A stretch of DNA of 53,162 nucleotides from Actinotalea fermentans ATCC 43279 = JCM 9966 = DSM 3133. Its GTDB lineage: Bacteria > Actinomycetota > Actinomycetes > Actinomycetales > Cellulomonadaceae. Numbering within the stretch: the first letter of the stretch is position 1; each line of letters begins with the position of its first letter. The notes beneath the pieces were generated by a model. The model had not been told where the DNA came from and searched no databases. It saw nothing but the letters and a program-made list of their open reading frames with translations. The DNA is taken from assembly GCA_000767215.1 (NCBI GenBank), contig AXCX01000006.1, positions 1 through 53,162 of the forward strand, given 5' to 3'. Positions 44,262-53,091 of the stretch are shown here, piece by piece. A program made the position numbers and the translations under genes.

Positions 44262-45865
44262 CCGAGGTGCGCACCTTCACCAACCCGGTCATCCCGGGGT
44301 TTCACCCGGACCCCAGCATCTGCCGCGTCGGGGGCGAGTACTTCCTCGTGACGAGCTCGTTCGAGTACTTCCCGGGCCTCCCGATCTTCACGAGCCGGGA
44401 CCTCGTCTCGTGGCAGCCGCTCGGCCACGTGCTCGACCGGGAGAGTCAACTCGACCTGACGCGGGCGCCGGCGTCCGGCGGGATCTTCGCGCCGACCATC
44501 CGGCACCACGACGGGCGTTTCTACGTGACCGCCACCAACGTGTCGGACCGCGGCCACTTCATCGTCCACGCGGAGGATCCGGCCGGCCCCTGGTCCGACC
44601 CGGTGTGGGTGGACCAGAACGGCATCGACCCGTCGCTGTTCTTCGACGAGGGACACGTCTACTTCACGTCGAACATCGAACCGGACCCCGCGGGACCCCA
44701 TGTCGCAGATCCCCACTTCGAGCGCGGCATCCAGCAGTCCTTGGTGGACCCGCTGACGGGCGCTGTGCTGCAGGAGCCGCGGTTCATCTGGGGTGGCACC
44801 GGTGGTCGGTACCCGGAGGCGCCGCACCTGTTCCGGCGCGGTTCCTTCTACTACCTGGTCATCTCCGAAGGGGGGACGGAGTACGGGCACATGGTGACCG
44901 TCGGGCGCTCGACGTCGCCGTGGGGACCGTTCGCGGCCTCGCCGCACGGACCTATCGTGAGCCATCGGAGCATCGTCAGCCCTTTTCAGGCCGTCGGTCA
45001 CGCCGACCTCGTCACCCTGCCGAACGGCGACTGGTGGATGGTCTGCCTCGGGGTGCGCCCGGTCGGTCAGTGGCCGAGGCACCTCCTCGGCCGGGAGACC
45101 TTGCTGGCCGCCGTGCGCTGGACGCCGGACGGGTGGCCGATCGTCGGCGAGCGAGCAGTGATCGAAGTCGACCAGACGCGCCCTGCTCTGCCCGCTGCGC
45201 CACCGCCCCGGCACGTCGTGCGCGACGACTTCGACGCCGCCACCCTCGGGCCGGAGTGGGCCTTCGTCAGGCGGCCGATGGCCCCGGAGGCGATCCTCGC
45301 ACGCCCGGGTTGGCTGACCCTGTCGCCTCGCACCGGCCTCGCGGAGCGCTTCCCGTGCTTCGTCGGACGTCGCCAGCAGCACTACGACTTCGTCGCGGAG
45401 ACGCGCCTCGTCCTCGACGCGCGGGAGGACGGGGACGAGGCCGGCATCGCCGTGCGGATGAACGAGGAGCACTTCTACGCCCTGGGGTTGCGCCGTGCCG
45501 GCGCGGCCATGGAGGCGGTCCTCAGGACGCGGCTCGGGCGGCTCGACATCACCTCCGTGGTGGGCGTCGTCGAGGGCCCGGATGTCGTGATCAGCGTCGA
45601 GGGCAGCGCCGACTCCTACACCTTCAGCGTGAGCGACAGCTCCGGGCGGGTCGCGCGCACTCAGCCGCGTGACGCGAAGTTCCTCAGCGCAGAGTTCGCG
45701 GGCGGCTTCACCGGCGTCTTCGTCGGCATGTACGCAGCGACGTCCAGCGCAGGGTCGGGCACCGTCGCGCGCTTCGACTGGTTCGACTACCGGCCGGCCC
45801 CCCGCGCGTCCTCGCACGGGCAGCTCGACCGCGAGGACTCGTGTCACGTCGCAGCAGGCAGCTGA
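44258..45865 (+). CDS. GH43 beta-xylosidase / alpha-L-arabinofuranosidase
   Basis: A 535-aa glycoside hydrolase family 43 enzyme. The N-terminal five-bladed beta-propeller carries the catalytic triad: base Asp18 in FHPDPSICR, pKa modulator Asp124 in GIDPSLFF and acid Glu187 in RYPEAPHLF. A C-terminal beta-sandwich (residues ~335-535) matches the accessory domain of GH43 xylosidases. No signal peptide, so it acts in the cytoplasm on imported xylo- or arabino-oligosaccharides. The GTG overlaps the permease stop. Which sugar it removes cannot be decided from sequence alone. Confidence 0.92.
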   Translation: MTEVRTFTNPVIPGFHPDPSICRVGGEYFLVTSSFEYFPGLPIFTSRDLVSWQPLGHVLDRESQLDLTRAPASGGIFAPTIRHHDGRFYVTATNVSDRGHFIVHAEDPAGPWSDPVWVDQNGIDPSLFFDEGHVYFTSNIEPDPAGPHVADPHFERGIQQSLVDPLTGAVLQEPRFIWGGTGGRYPEAPHLFRRGSFYYLVISEGGTEYGHMVTVGRSTSPWGPFAASPHGPIVSHRSIVSPFQAVGHADLVTLPNGDWWMVCLGVRPVGQWPRHLLGRETLLAAVRWTPDGWPIVGERAVIEVDQTRPALPAAPPPRHVVRDDFDAATLGPEWAFVRRPMAPEAILARPGWLTLSPRTGLAERFPCFVGRRQQHYDFVAETRLVLDAREDGDEAGIAVRMNEEHFYALGLRRAGAAMEAVLRTRLGRLDITSVVGVVEGPDVVISVEGSADSYTFSVSDSSGRVARTQPRDAKFLSAEFAGGFTGVFVGMYAATSSAGSGTVARFDWFDYRPAPRASSHGQLDREDSCHVAAGS

Positions 45866-45912
45866 CCCGCCTCCCCGTCCGCCGACCAGAACCCGCACAA
45901 GGAGAGACCCTC

Positions 45913-48210
45913 ATGTCGGCAGTCACCCTCCAGGTCGACGGCTCCCCGGAGTCCGTCGTCGGCCTCCGCCGAGGAAGGGCCACGATGGTGGTCCATCGGC
46001 CGATCGTCGTCGTCCCGACACGCGGTGCGCCGATGGCCACGCAGTACGACACCTTCGACGCCTCCGGCGAGACCGTCCGTTGCACGGCGACCGTCGAGGT
46101 GCCGGGAGAGCTCGCCCTCGACATCGTCGACATCTACCGGGTGGTCGCGCCGGATGCCGTCGCGTTGACGCGGCGGGTGGAGGTCAGGCAGGCCCGGGAG
46201 GGCGCCGGCATGCGGCTGGAGCTTGAGGCGGCGGCGACGAGCCCAGGCGGCGGGGGCGCCTGGCAGTACTTCCTGCCATGCACCCTCTACAACCGCAACG
46301 ACTCGGACGGGGACGGGGTGGAGGACTACCTCGGCACGTTCGACCAGGCGCTCCGTGACGACAAGAACGGCGTGCTGGCTGTGCTGACCCGGTGCGAGGT
46401 GACGGGTTCGACCTTCTCGCTCGCGCGCACGTCGGCCCCCACGTCCGACGCCGCGCTGACCCGCGAGGAGCTCCTCGGGCGGCGCGTGCTTCAGCCCACG
46501 GACATCGGCTCCCTGGGGGTCATCACCCGCCCGGACGGCTCTACGGTCCTCCACGCCGAGTACCCGTTCCGGGAGGAGCGGACCTTCTGCCTCGACATGG
46601 CCGGCACAGGCTGGGAGGCGTTCTGCCCGGTCGAGACGGGGCAGGTGATCGAGCTCGCCTACGAGCTCCGCGTCGACTCGACGGGCGACCTCACGGAGGC
46701 GATCTGGCGGCTCTTCGAGCGCCAGCGGAGGCTCCTGGGCACTAGCCGCCCCGATCCGGGGGTGACGCTCGACGACGCCCTCGAGCACCGCCAGCTGGCG
46801 ACCCAGCTGAGCTACCGCCGGTGGACCGCCGAGGAGAACCCCAAGGAGCCGGCCGGCTTCCTGGTGCACTTCTCCCCGCGGACCGGCGACGTGCAGGGGT
46901 CCCTCATCGAGTTCGGGTTCTCCGGCGACCAGACGCTCGTCGCGTGGGCACAGCTGGAGTACGGCTATCGAACCCGGGTCCCGCTCTACCGCGATCGGGC
47001 GCGATCAGTGATCGATTTCTTCGTCCGGCACTGCCAGCTCGACAACGGGATGCCTCAGGGCATCTACGACCCCGTCCACGACCGGTTCGTGTACTGGTTC
47101 ACGGGCATCCTCATGCCGTTCCAGTACGCCGAGGACGAGCAGGACGTCCGCCGCTTCGTCGGCAAGCAGGTCGCCGAGGCGTTGATGCCCGTGGCGCGGG
47201 AGCTACGGGGGGTCGAAGGCAACTACACGCGAACGATGTGCGAGTCGTTCTGGCCCCTGCTCCTGGCCTACGAGCTGGAGCGTGCGCACGCCGTCGAGCA
47301 CGAGGACTGGCTCCAGGCCGCGTGTCGCTTCGGCGAGTTCCTCCTGCGCAGTCAGGCGAGCGACGGCTCCTGGTACCGGGCCTACAGCACGAGCGGCCAG
47401 GGCCTCACGTCGCCCGCGAGCTGGTTCGGCGCCTCGGAGGTGGAACAGAAGAGCGGAACCATCTTCCCCGTCCCCGTCCTCGTGGCCCTGCATCGGATCA
47501 CGGGGGACGGTCGATACCTCGACGCGGCGCGCAAGGCGGCCGACTACATCATCGACGCCCAGGTCGAGCCGACGGTGTACGTCGGAGGGCTGAACGACAC
47601 CACGCACGTCAAGTCCGTGAAGACGGACGCCGTGGGCGTGATGTTCCTGATGCGATCGCTCCTGACCGTCCACGAGGCGACCGGCGAGCCGCGCTACCTC
47701 GCGGCTGCGGTCAAGGCGGCCAAGGTGCTCTGCTCATGGGTGTACCTGTGGGACGTCCCGATGCCCGAGGGAAGCCTGCTGGCGCGAGCGGGGTTCCGGT
47801 CGACCGGCTGGGCGGGGTGCGACGTGATCGCCTCGGGCAGCTACCTCGACAACGAGTTCCTCGAGTTCACCGCCGACCTCGTCCGGGTCGCCGAGCTGTC
47901 GGGCGAGCGGGCGCTCTTCGAGGTCGCCGAGCTGGTCGAGTACGGGATGCAGCATGCCCTCTCGACCCCGGAGAACGACCACGGCTACGTGGCGCCCGGT
48001 CTCCAGTGCGAGGGGGTGCTCACCTCGTACTGGCTCAGCGCCCCCGACGTCACGGCCTTCTCCGGCGCGGTGAACAAGGTCAAGGGCGACGACAACGACA
48101 CGTGCAACGCGCTGACCAACGCGCAGGCCGCGTACGGCCTCTACCTGCTCGCCGACAGGTACGGCACGACGGAGTTCACCGAGATCCGGCGACGGCTCGG
48201 TTGGTCATGA
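45913..48210 (+). CDS. Uncharacterised ~770-aa hydrolase-like protein, paralogue 4 (first of tandem array)
   Basis: A 765-aa cytoplasmic protein of the six-member family. It has a beta-rich N-terminal ~270 residues with the calcium-loop-like DSDGDGVED (Asp130, 132, 134, 138) and DIGSLGV. The helical barrel part carries FTGILMPFQY, the Tyr438-x-Arg440-x3-Glu444 motif (NYTRTMCE), DGSWYRAY, GGLNDTTHVKS and GFRSTGW. The C-terminus reads QCEGVLTSYWLSAP and KVKGDDNDTCN. ATG 45913 follows AGGAGAG; a longer frame would invade the GH43 gene. It follows GH43 by 47 bases. A glycosidase role is inferred from fold features and context. Confidence 0.85.
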   Translation: MSAVTLQVDGSPESVVGLRRGRATMVVHRPIVVVPTRGAPMATQYDTFDASGETVRCTATVEVPGELALDIVDIYRVVAPDAVALTRRVEVRQAREGAGMRLELEAAATSPGGGGAWQYFLPCTLYNRNDSDGDGVEDYLGTFDQALRDDKNGVLAVLTRCEVTGSTFSLARTSAPTSDAALTREELLGRRVLQPTDIGSLGVITRPDGSTVLHAEYPFREERTFCLDMAGTGWEAFCPVETGQVIELAYELRVDSTGDLTEAIWRLFERQRRLLGTSRPDPGVTLDDALEHRQLATQLSYRRWTAEENPKEPAGFLVHFSPRTGDVQGSLIEFGFSGDQTLVAWAQLEYGYRTRVPLYRDRARSVIDFFVRHCQLDNGMPQGIYDPVHDRFVYWFTGILMPFQYAEDEQDVRRFVGKQVAEALMPVARELRGVEGNYTRTMCESFWPLLLAYELERAHAVEHEDWLQAACRFGEFLLRSQASDGSWYRAYSTSGQGLTSPASWFGASEVEQKSGTIFPVPVLVALHRITGDGRYLDAARKAADYIIDAQVEPTVYVGGLNDTTHVKSVKTDAVGVMFLMRSLLTVHEATGEPRYLAAAVKAAKVLCSWVYLWDVPMPEGSLLARAGFRSTGWAGCDVIASGSYLDNEFLEFTADLVRVAELSGERALFEVAELVEYGMQHALSTPENDHGYVAPGLQCEGVLTSYWLSAPDVTAFSGAVNKVKGDDNDTCNALTNAQAAYGLYLLADRYGTTEFTEIRRRLGWS

Positions 48211-48292
48211 ACGCCCACGACGCCCGCGATGCGAGGCGTCCACGGGGCGGCACCGGATGTCCCCTCCTCTCCGACTACAGGAAGTGAAACGC

Positions 48293-50614
48293 ATGGCTCT
48301 CCACCTGTCCTCCGCACCAAACGGCAACGGCAACGGCCTCGTGCTCCGCAGCGACGGCGCGGACGTCCTCGTCGCGCCCACCCCCGTACGACTGGCCACC
48401 AGCGACGGCGGTGCGGTGGCGCTGGGCTACGACACCGTCGAAGCCGACGGTGAAGGGACCCGCTGCCGGGTCGATGCCGCACTGGGCGACGGCACGCGCG
48501 TCCGCGTCGAGGACGTCTGGACGCCGTCCGAGCAGGGCGACGGCTTCCTCGTGGACCGGTCCATCACCGTCCTCGAGCCGGGCTCCGCCGCGGGCGTCCG
48601 CGCCGAGCTGCTCCTCGAGTCCTCGCTCGCCGCGGCCCAGGCGGACTGGCAGTTCTACGTCACCGGTGCCCTGTACAACCGGAACGACACCGACCTGGAC
48701 GGGCGCGAGGACTACCTCGGGGGCCACGTCCAGGAGTACCGCGACGACCGGAACGGCCACCTCGCCGTGCTGGCCTACCTGCCGACCACCCGCCAGGGTC
48801 TCTCGCTGGCCCGCACGAGCGTCCCGAGGTACGACGTCGCGCTCGACACCGACGAGCTCGCCAGTGGCGTGGTCGTGAAGGACTCCGACATCGGGTCGCT
48901 CGGCGTCGTCTTCGCCGAGGAGAGCCCCCTCGTCCTGCGTGCGGGCTACCCCTTCGGCGAGGAGCGGACCTTCAGCCTGGAGACGAGCGGCCGGGCCTGG
49001 GCCGGCTACCTGCCGATCGAGCGGGGCCGTGCCGCCGGCGTGCAGTACGAGGTGCGACTCTTCAGCGCCGAGGACCTCACCGAGGCGATCTGGGACGTGA
49101 CCCAGCGCCAGATGCTGCGCCTGGGCACGCGCCCCGCGCCCCTGCCCCTGCCGCTCGAGGAGCTGGAGCAGCATCGCTTCCTCCTGACCCAGCTCTACTT
49201 CAAGTCGTGGGAGTCGGAGGAGGACGAGCGCCGGCCGGCCGGCTACCTCACGCACTTCTCGCCCCGGAGCGGCAAGACCCTGGGATCTCTCATCGAGTAC
49301 GGGTTCACCGGCGCGCAGTCGCTGCACGCCCTGAACGCCATCCGCCGAGGCCACCGGGACGAGGTCCCGCTCTGGATCAACCGCGGGCGTCAGGTCCTCG
49401 ACTTCTTCGTTCGCGAGTTCCAGAGCCCGAACGGCTTCTCGCAGGGCATCTACGACCCGCTGCACCAGCGGTTCGTGACCTGGTTCACGGGCATCCTCAT
49501 GCCCTTCCAGTACTCCGACGACGAGGCCACCCTCAAGACGTTCCTGGGCAGCCAGATCACCCGAGCACTCGGGCCGATCGCCGCCGAGCTCCGCGAGGTG
49601 CCGGGCAACTACACGCGGACGATGTGCGAGTCGGCCTACCCGCTCTTGCTCGCCTACGAGGAGGAGCTGCGCCACGGTACCGAGCACCCCGACTGGCTGG
49701 CCGCGGGGGAGGTGTTCGGAGCGTTCCTCCTCATGACGCAGGGGGCCGACGGCTCGTGGCACCGCGGGTACTCGCCCGAGGGCGACCCGCTCACGCACCC
49801 TGTCGAGTGGTTCGGGAGCAGTCGAGTGGAGCGGGGATCCGGCACGATCTTCCCCGTCGAGGTCCTGGAGGCTCTCCACCGGATCACCGGGAGGGACGAC
49901 TACAAGGCGGCTGCCCTGAAGGCGGCGGACTACATCGCCGAGACCTTCGTGCCGGGGGTGCTGTACTGCGGCGGGCTCAACGACACGACGCACATCAAGT
50001 CGGTCAAGATCGACTCGGTGGGCGTGATGTTCGCCATGCGCTCCCTCATCCGCGCATATCGGCTCGGCGGCGACGAGCGCCACCTGGCGGCCGCCGTCAA
50101 GGCGGCGAAGATCCTCACCTCGTGGCTCTTCCTCTGGGACGTCCCGTTCCCCGACGGAAGCCTCCTGGCGAGCGGTGGGTTCCGGACGACGGGGTGGGCG
50201 GTCTGCGACGCGATCCCCGGCGGGAGCTACGTCGACGACGAGTTCCTGGAGTTCCTCGGCGACACGCTCGACGTCGCCGTCGCCGGCGAGGTGCCGGAGC
50301 TGGTCGACGTCGTCGAGCTCGTCCTCAACGGCATGCAGTACGGGCTGTCGATCCCGGGGAACATGCTCGGTTACGTCGCGCCCGGGATCCAGTGCGAGGG
50401 CTACATGACGGCCTACTGGCTGAGCGCGCCCGAGGCCACCGCCTTCTCGGGGGCCGCCAGCAAGGTCAAGGGCGACGACAACGACACGTGCAACGGACTG
50501 GTCAACGCCCAGGCCCTGTACGGGCTCGATGCACTCCGTGACAAGTACGGCACCGTCGACTTCGGCGAGATCCGCCGACTCGCGCTCGAGCGGATGGGCA
50601 CCCAGACCCGCTAG
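48293..50614 (+). CDS. Uncharacterised ~770-aa hydrolase-like protein, paralogue 5 (second of tandem array)
   Basis: A 773-aa protein, by eye roughly two thirds identical to its neighbour at 50720 across the barrel. Motifs in order: YNRNDTDLDGREDYLGG (Asp132, 134, 136, 140), DIGSLGV, EYGFTGAQS, FTGILMPFQY, Tyr440-x-Arg442-x3-Glu446 (NYTRTMCE), DGSWHRGYSPEGDPL, GGLNDTTHIKS, GGFRTTGWAVCD and KVKGDDNDTCN. No signal peptide. The ATG follows AGGAAG, 82 bases after paralogue 4. A 14-bp hairpin after its stop could lower expression of the third copy. Function unknown; probably cytoplasmic glycosidase. Confidence 0.85.
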   Translation: MALHLSSAPNGNGNGLVLRSDGADVLVAPTPVRLATSDGGAVALGYDTVEADGEGTRCRVDAALGDGTRVRVEDVWTPSEQGDGFLVDRSITVLEPGSAAGVRAELLLESSLAAAQADWQFYVTGALYNRNDTDLDGREDYLGGHVQEYRDDRNGHLAVLAYLPTTRQGLSLARTSVPRYDVALDTDELASGVVVKDSDIGSLGVVFAEESPLVLRAGYPFGEERTFSLETSGRAWAGYLPIERGRAAGVQYEVRLFSAEDLTEAIWDVTQRQMLRLGTRPAPLPLPLEELEQHRFLLTQLYFKSWESEEDERRPAGYLTHFSPRSGKTLGSLIEYGFTGAQSLHALNAIRRGHRDEVPLWINRGRQVLDFFVREFQSPNGFSQGIYDPLHQRFVTWFTGILMPFQYSDDEATLKTFLGSQITRALGPIAAELREVPGNYTRTMCESAYPLLLAYEEELRHGTEHPDWLAAGEVFGAFLLMTQGADGSWHRGYSPEGDPLTHPVEWFGSSRVERGSGTIFPVEVLEALHRITGRDDYKAAALKAADYIAETFVPGVLYCGGLNDTTHIKSVKIDSVGVMFAMRSLIRAYRLGGDERHLAAAVKAAKILTSWLFLWDVPFPDGSLLASGGFRTTGWAVCDAIPGGSYVDDEFLEFLGDTLDVAVAGEVPELVDVVELVLNGMQYGLSIPGNMLGYVAPGIQCEGYMTAYWLSAPEATAFSGAASKVKGDDNDTCNGLVNAQALYGLDALRDKYGTVDFGEIRRLALERMGTQTR

Positions 50615-50625
50615 CCCCACCGAGC

Positions 50626-50659
50626 GGAGTGGGTGCCGGCCCCGACCGGCACCCACTCC
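50626..50659 (+). terminator. Strong hairpin between paralogues 5 and 6
   Basis: A perfect 14-bp stem (50626-50639 with 50646-50659) and 6-base loop follow the stop of paralogue 5, without a T-tract. It may end the main operon E message or reduce transcription of the last copy. Confidence 0.7.
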
Positions 50660-50719
50660 TCCCGCGGCGGCGTGACTCGCCCCAACCGACGTACCTCACC
50701 GACCACCTTGCGAGGAATC

Positions 50720-53035
50720 ATGGAGTTCGACGTCACGATGTCCCCTGCTGGCGTCGCCATCGCCGTCGTTCTTGACGGAGAGACCGTCGCGCGAGCCAGC
50801 GCGCCCGTCCGGGTCGAGACCACGGCGAAGGCGTCCGTGACGCTGAGCTACGACACGGTCGTGCGGGAGGGGGACCATCTCGTGGCGAGCGCCGCCGTCG
50901 TGACGGGTGACGGCTGCGAGGTGAACGTCGTCGATCGGTGGGAGCCCGGTCGCGACGGCACGTCCCTCGTGATCAGGCGGTCGTACGACGTCCGCTCCGC
51001 CGGCACGTGCACCGGCCTGCGCTGGGACCTGATCCTCGAGAGCGCCTTGCCGGCCGCGTCTGACGAATGGCAGCTCTTCATCTCGGGCAACCTCTACAAC
51101 CGCAACGACACCGACCGCGACGGTCGGGAGGACTACCTCGGCGGCGACGTGCACGAGTTCCGCGACGACCGGAACGGGCACCTCGCGGCTCTCGCCTACC
51201 TTCCGAACGCGGGCGTCGGGCTGAGTCTGGCGCGCACGAACGCACCCTCCCACGACGCCACGGTGACGGCGGACCAGCTGCGCGACGGCGCGGTCGTGGC
51301 CGAGTCCGACATCGGCTCGCTCGGCATCGCCGTCCTGCCGGAAGGCCCGCTCATCCTCCGGGCCGGGTACCCCTTCCGGGAGGAGAGGACCTACTGCCTC
51401 GACACCTCCGGCCGAGGCTGGGCCGGGTTCCTGCCCGTGACCGATGGACGTACCGGCACCGTTGTCTACGAGTTCCGGGTCGTGCGCGCTCGCGATCTCA
51501 CCGAGGCGATCTGGGACGTGTCGCGCCGCCAGTGGGACAACCTCAGGACGGCGCCGTCGCCGCTCCCGCTCCCGATCGAGCGGATCGAGGATCACAGGTT
51601 CGCCTTGACCCAGCAGTACTACCGGCAGTGGACCGCCGCCGAGGACCCGCGGGAGCCCGCCGGGTACCTCCTCCATTTCTCGCCACGGAACGGGCGCACC
51701 CTCGGCTCGTTGCTGGAGTTCGGGTTCACCGGTGCCCAGTCGCTGCTCGCCCTCGCCGCACTCCGTCGCGGCCACAGGGACGGCGTGCCGCTCTGGGTCG
51801 ACCGCGCGCGGCGGGTCAACGACTTCTTCGTCCGCGAGTGCCAGCACCCGAACGGCTTCGCCGACGGGCTCTACGACACCCAGACCGGCCAGTTCGTGCA
51901 CTGGTTCACGGGGATCCTCATGCCGTTCCAGTACGCGCAGGACGAGGAGGCGCTGCGCCGATACCTGGGCTCGCAGATGGTGGAGGCCCTCGGACCCGTG
52001 GCCGAGCGGCTCCGGGACGTCGCCGGCAACTACACGCGCACGATGTGCGAGGCCGTCCTCGCCGTCCTCCTGGGGTACGAGGAGGAGCGCAAGCACGGGG
52101 TGGGCCAGCCGGGGTGGCTGTCGGCCGGCGAGCGGTTCGGCACCTTCCTCCTCGCCACGCAGCGACCCGACGGGTCCTGGTACCGCGGTTACTCGCCCGA
52201 CGGGGAGCCGCTGACGGAGCCCGCGGAGTGGTTCGGCGCGAGCAGCCTCGAGCAGGGGTCCGGGACGATGTTCCCCGTTCCGGTCCTCGCGGCGCTGCAC
52301 CGCCTGACCGGGCGCGAGGAGTACCGGGCAGCAGCGCTGCGAGCCGCCGACTACATCGCTCGGACCTACGGGCCCGACGTCCTCTACTGCGGAGGGCTCA
52401 ACGACACTGCGCAGCTGAAGTCGGTCAAGGTTGACTCCACCGGTGTCCTCTTCGCGATGCGGTCGCTGATCACGGCCTATCGCCTCGGCGGGAAGCCGAG
52501 GCACCTCGAGGCCGCCGTTCGCGCGGCAAAGGTGGCCGCTTCCTGGATGTTCCTGTGGGACGTCCCGTTCTCCGAGGAGACGCTCCTCGCCCGTGCCGGG
52601 TTCAGGACGACCGGGTGGGTGGTGTGCGACGCAATCCCGGGCGGCTCGTACGTCGAAGACGTCTTCCTCGAGTTCGTCGGAGACGTACTCGCTGTCGCGA
52701 CCGAGGCAGGCGTTCCTGAACTGGTCGACGTCGCAGAGCTCGGTCTCGCGGGAATGCAGCAGGGCGTGTCGGTACCTCACGCGATGCTCGGCTATGCCGC
52801 TCCAGGGATCCAGTGCGAGGGCTACATGACGTCGTACTGGCTGAGCGCACCCGACCAGACGGCGTTCTCCGGGGCGGTGGGCAAGGTCAAGGGGGACGAC
52901 AACGACACCTGCAACGGCTTCGTGAACGCAGCTGCCTTCTTCGGCCTCGACGCCGTGCGCGACGCCTTCGGAACGCTGGACTTCTCGACGATCAAGCAGC
53001 TCGCGACGGCGCGACGGCGCCCTGTTCACGGCTAG
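50720..53035 (+). CDS. Uncharacterised ~770-aa hydrolase-like protein, paralogue 6 (third of tandem array)
   Basis: A 771-aa member of the family with all subgroup I signatures: YNRNDTDRDGREDYLGG (Asp130, 132, 134, 138), DIGSLGI, EFGFTGAQS, FTGILMPFQY, Tyr438-x-Arg440-x3-Glu444 (NYTRTMCE), DGSWYRGYSPDGEPL, GGLNDTAQLKS, GFRTTGWVVCD, KVKGDDNDTCN. It departs slightly from paralogue 5 where the conserved His of NDTTH is replaced (NDTAQ). ATG 50720 follows CGAGGA; the longer in-frame start lies within the hairpin region. It is the last gene before the recombinase copy at the window edge. Confidence 0.85.
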   Translation: MEFDVTMSPAGVAIAVVLDGETVARASAPVRVETTAKASVTLSYDTVVREGDHLVASAAVVTGDGCEVNVVDRWEPGRDGTSLVIRRSYDVRSAGTCTGLRWDLILESALPAASDEWQLFISGNLYNRNDTDRDGREDYLGGDVHEFRDDRNGHLAALAYLPNAGVGLSLARTNAPSHDATVTADQLRDGAVVAESDIGSLGIAVLPEGPLILRAGYPFREERTYCLDTSGRGWAGFLPVTDGRTGTVVYEFRVVRARDLTEAIWDVSRRQWDNLRTAPSPLPLPIERIEDHRFALTQQYYRQWTAAEDPREPAGYLLHFSPRNGRTLGSLLEFGFTGAQSLLALAALRRGHRDGVPLWVDRARRVNDFFVRECQHPNGFADGLYDTQTGQFVHWFTGILMPFQYAQDEEALRRYLGSQMVEALGPVAERLRDVAGNYTRTMCEAVLAVLLGYEEERKHGVGQPGWLSAGERFGTFLLATQRPDGSWYRGYSPDGEPLTEPAEWFGASSLEQGSGTMFPVPVLAALHRLTGREEYRAAALRAADYIARTYGPDVLYCGGLNDTAQLKSVKVDSTGVLFAMRSLITAYRLGGKPRHLEAAVRAAKVAASWMFLWDVPFSEETLLARAGFRTTGWVVCDAIPGGSYVEDVFLEFVGDVLAVATEAGVPELVDVAELGLAGMQQGVSVPHAMLGYAAPGIQCEGYMTSYWLSAPDQTAFSGAVGKVKGDDNDTCNGFVNAAAFFGLDAVRDAFGTLDFSTIKQLATARRRPVHG

Positions 53036-53091
53036 TACTAGGGCTGGGTGGCGCCCGCCTGCGCCCAGGGCCGAGGAGCGGCGGGGGTAGC

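Noticed and set aside
48275-53029. Two near gene-length minus-strand frames opposite the tandem paralogues
   Set aside because: They mirror the real genes exactly and arise from strong G/C at third codon positions. The forward frames carry all the conserved motifs.
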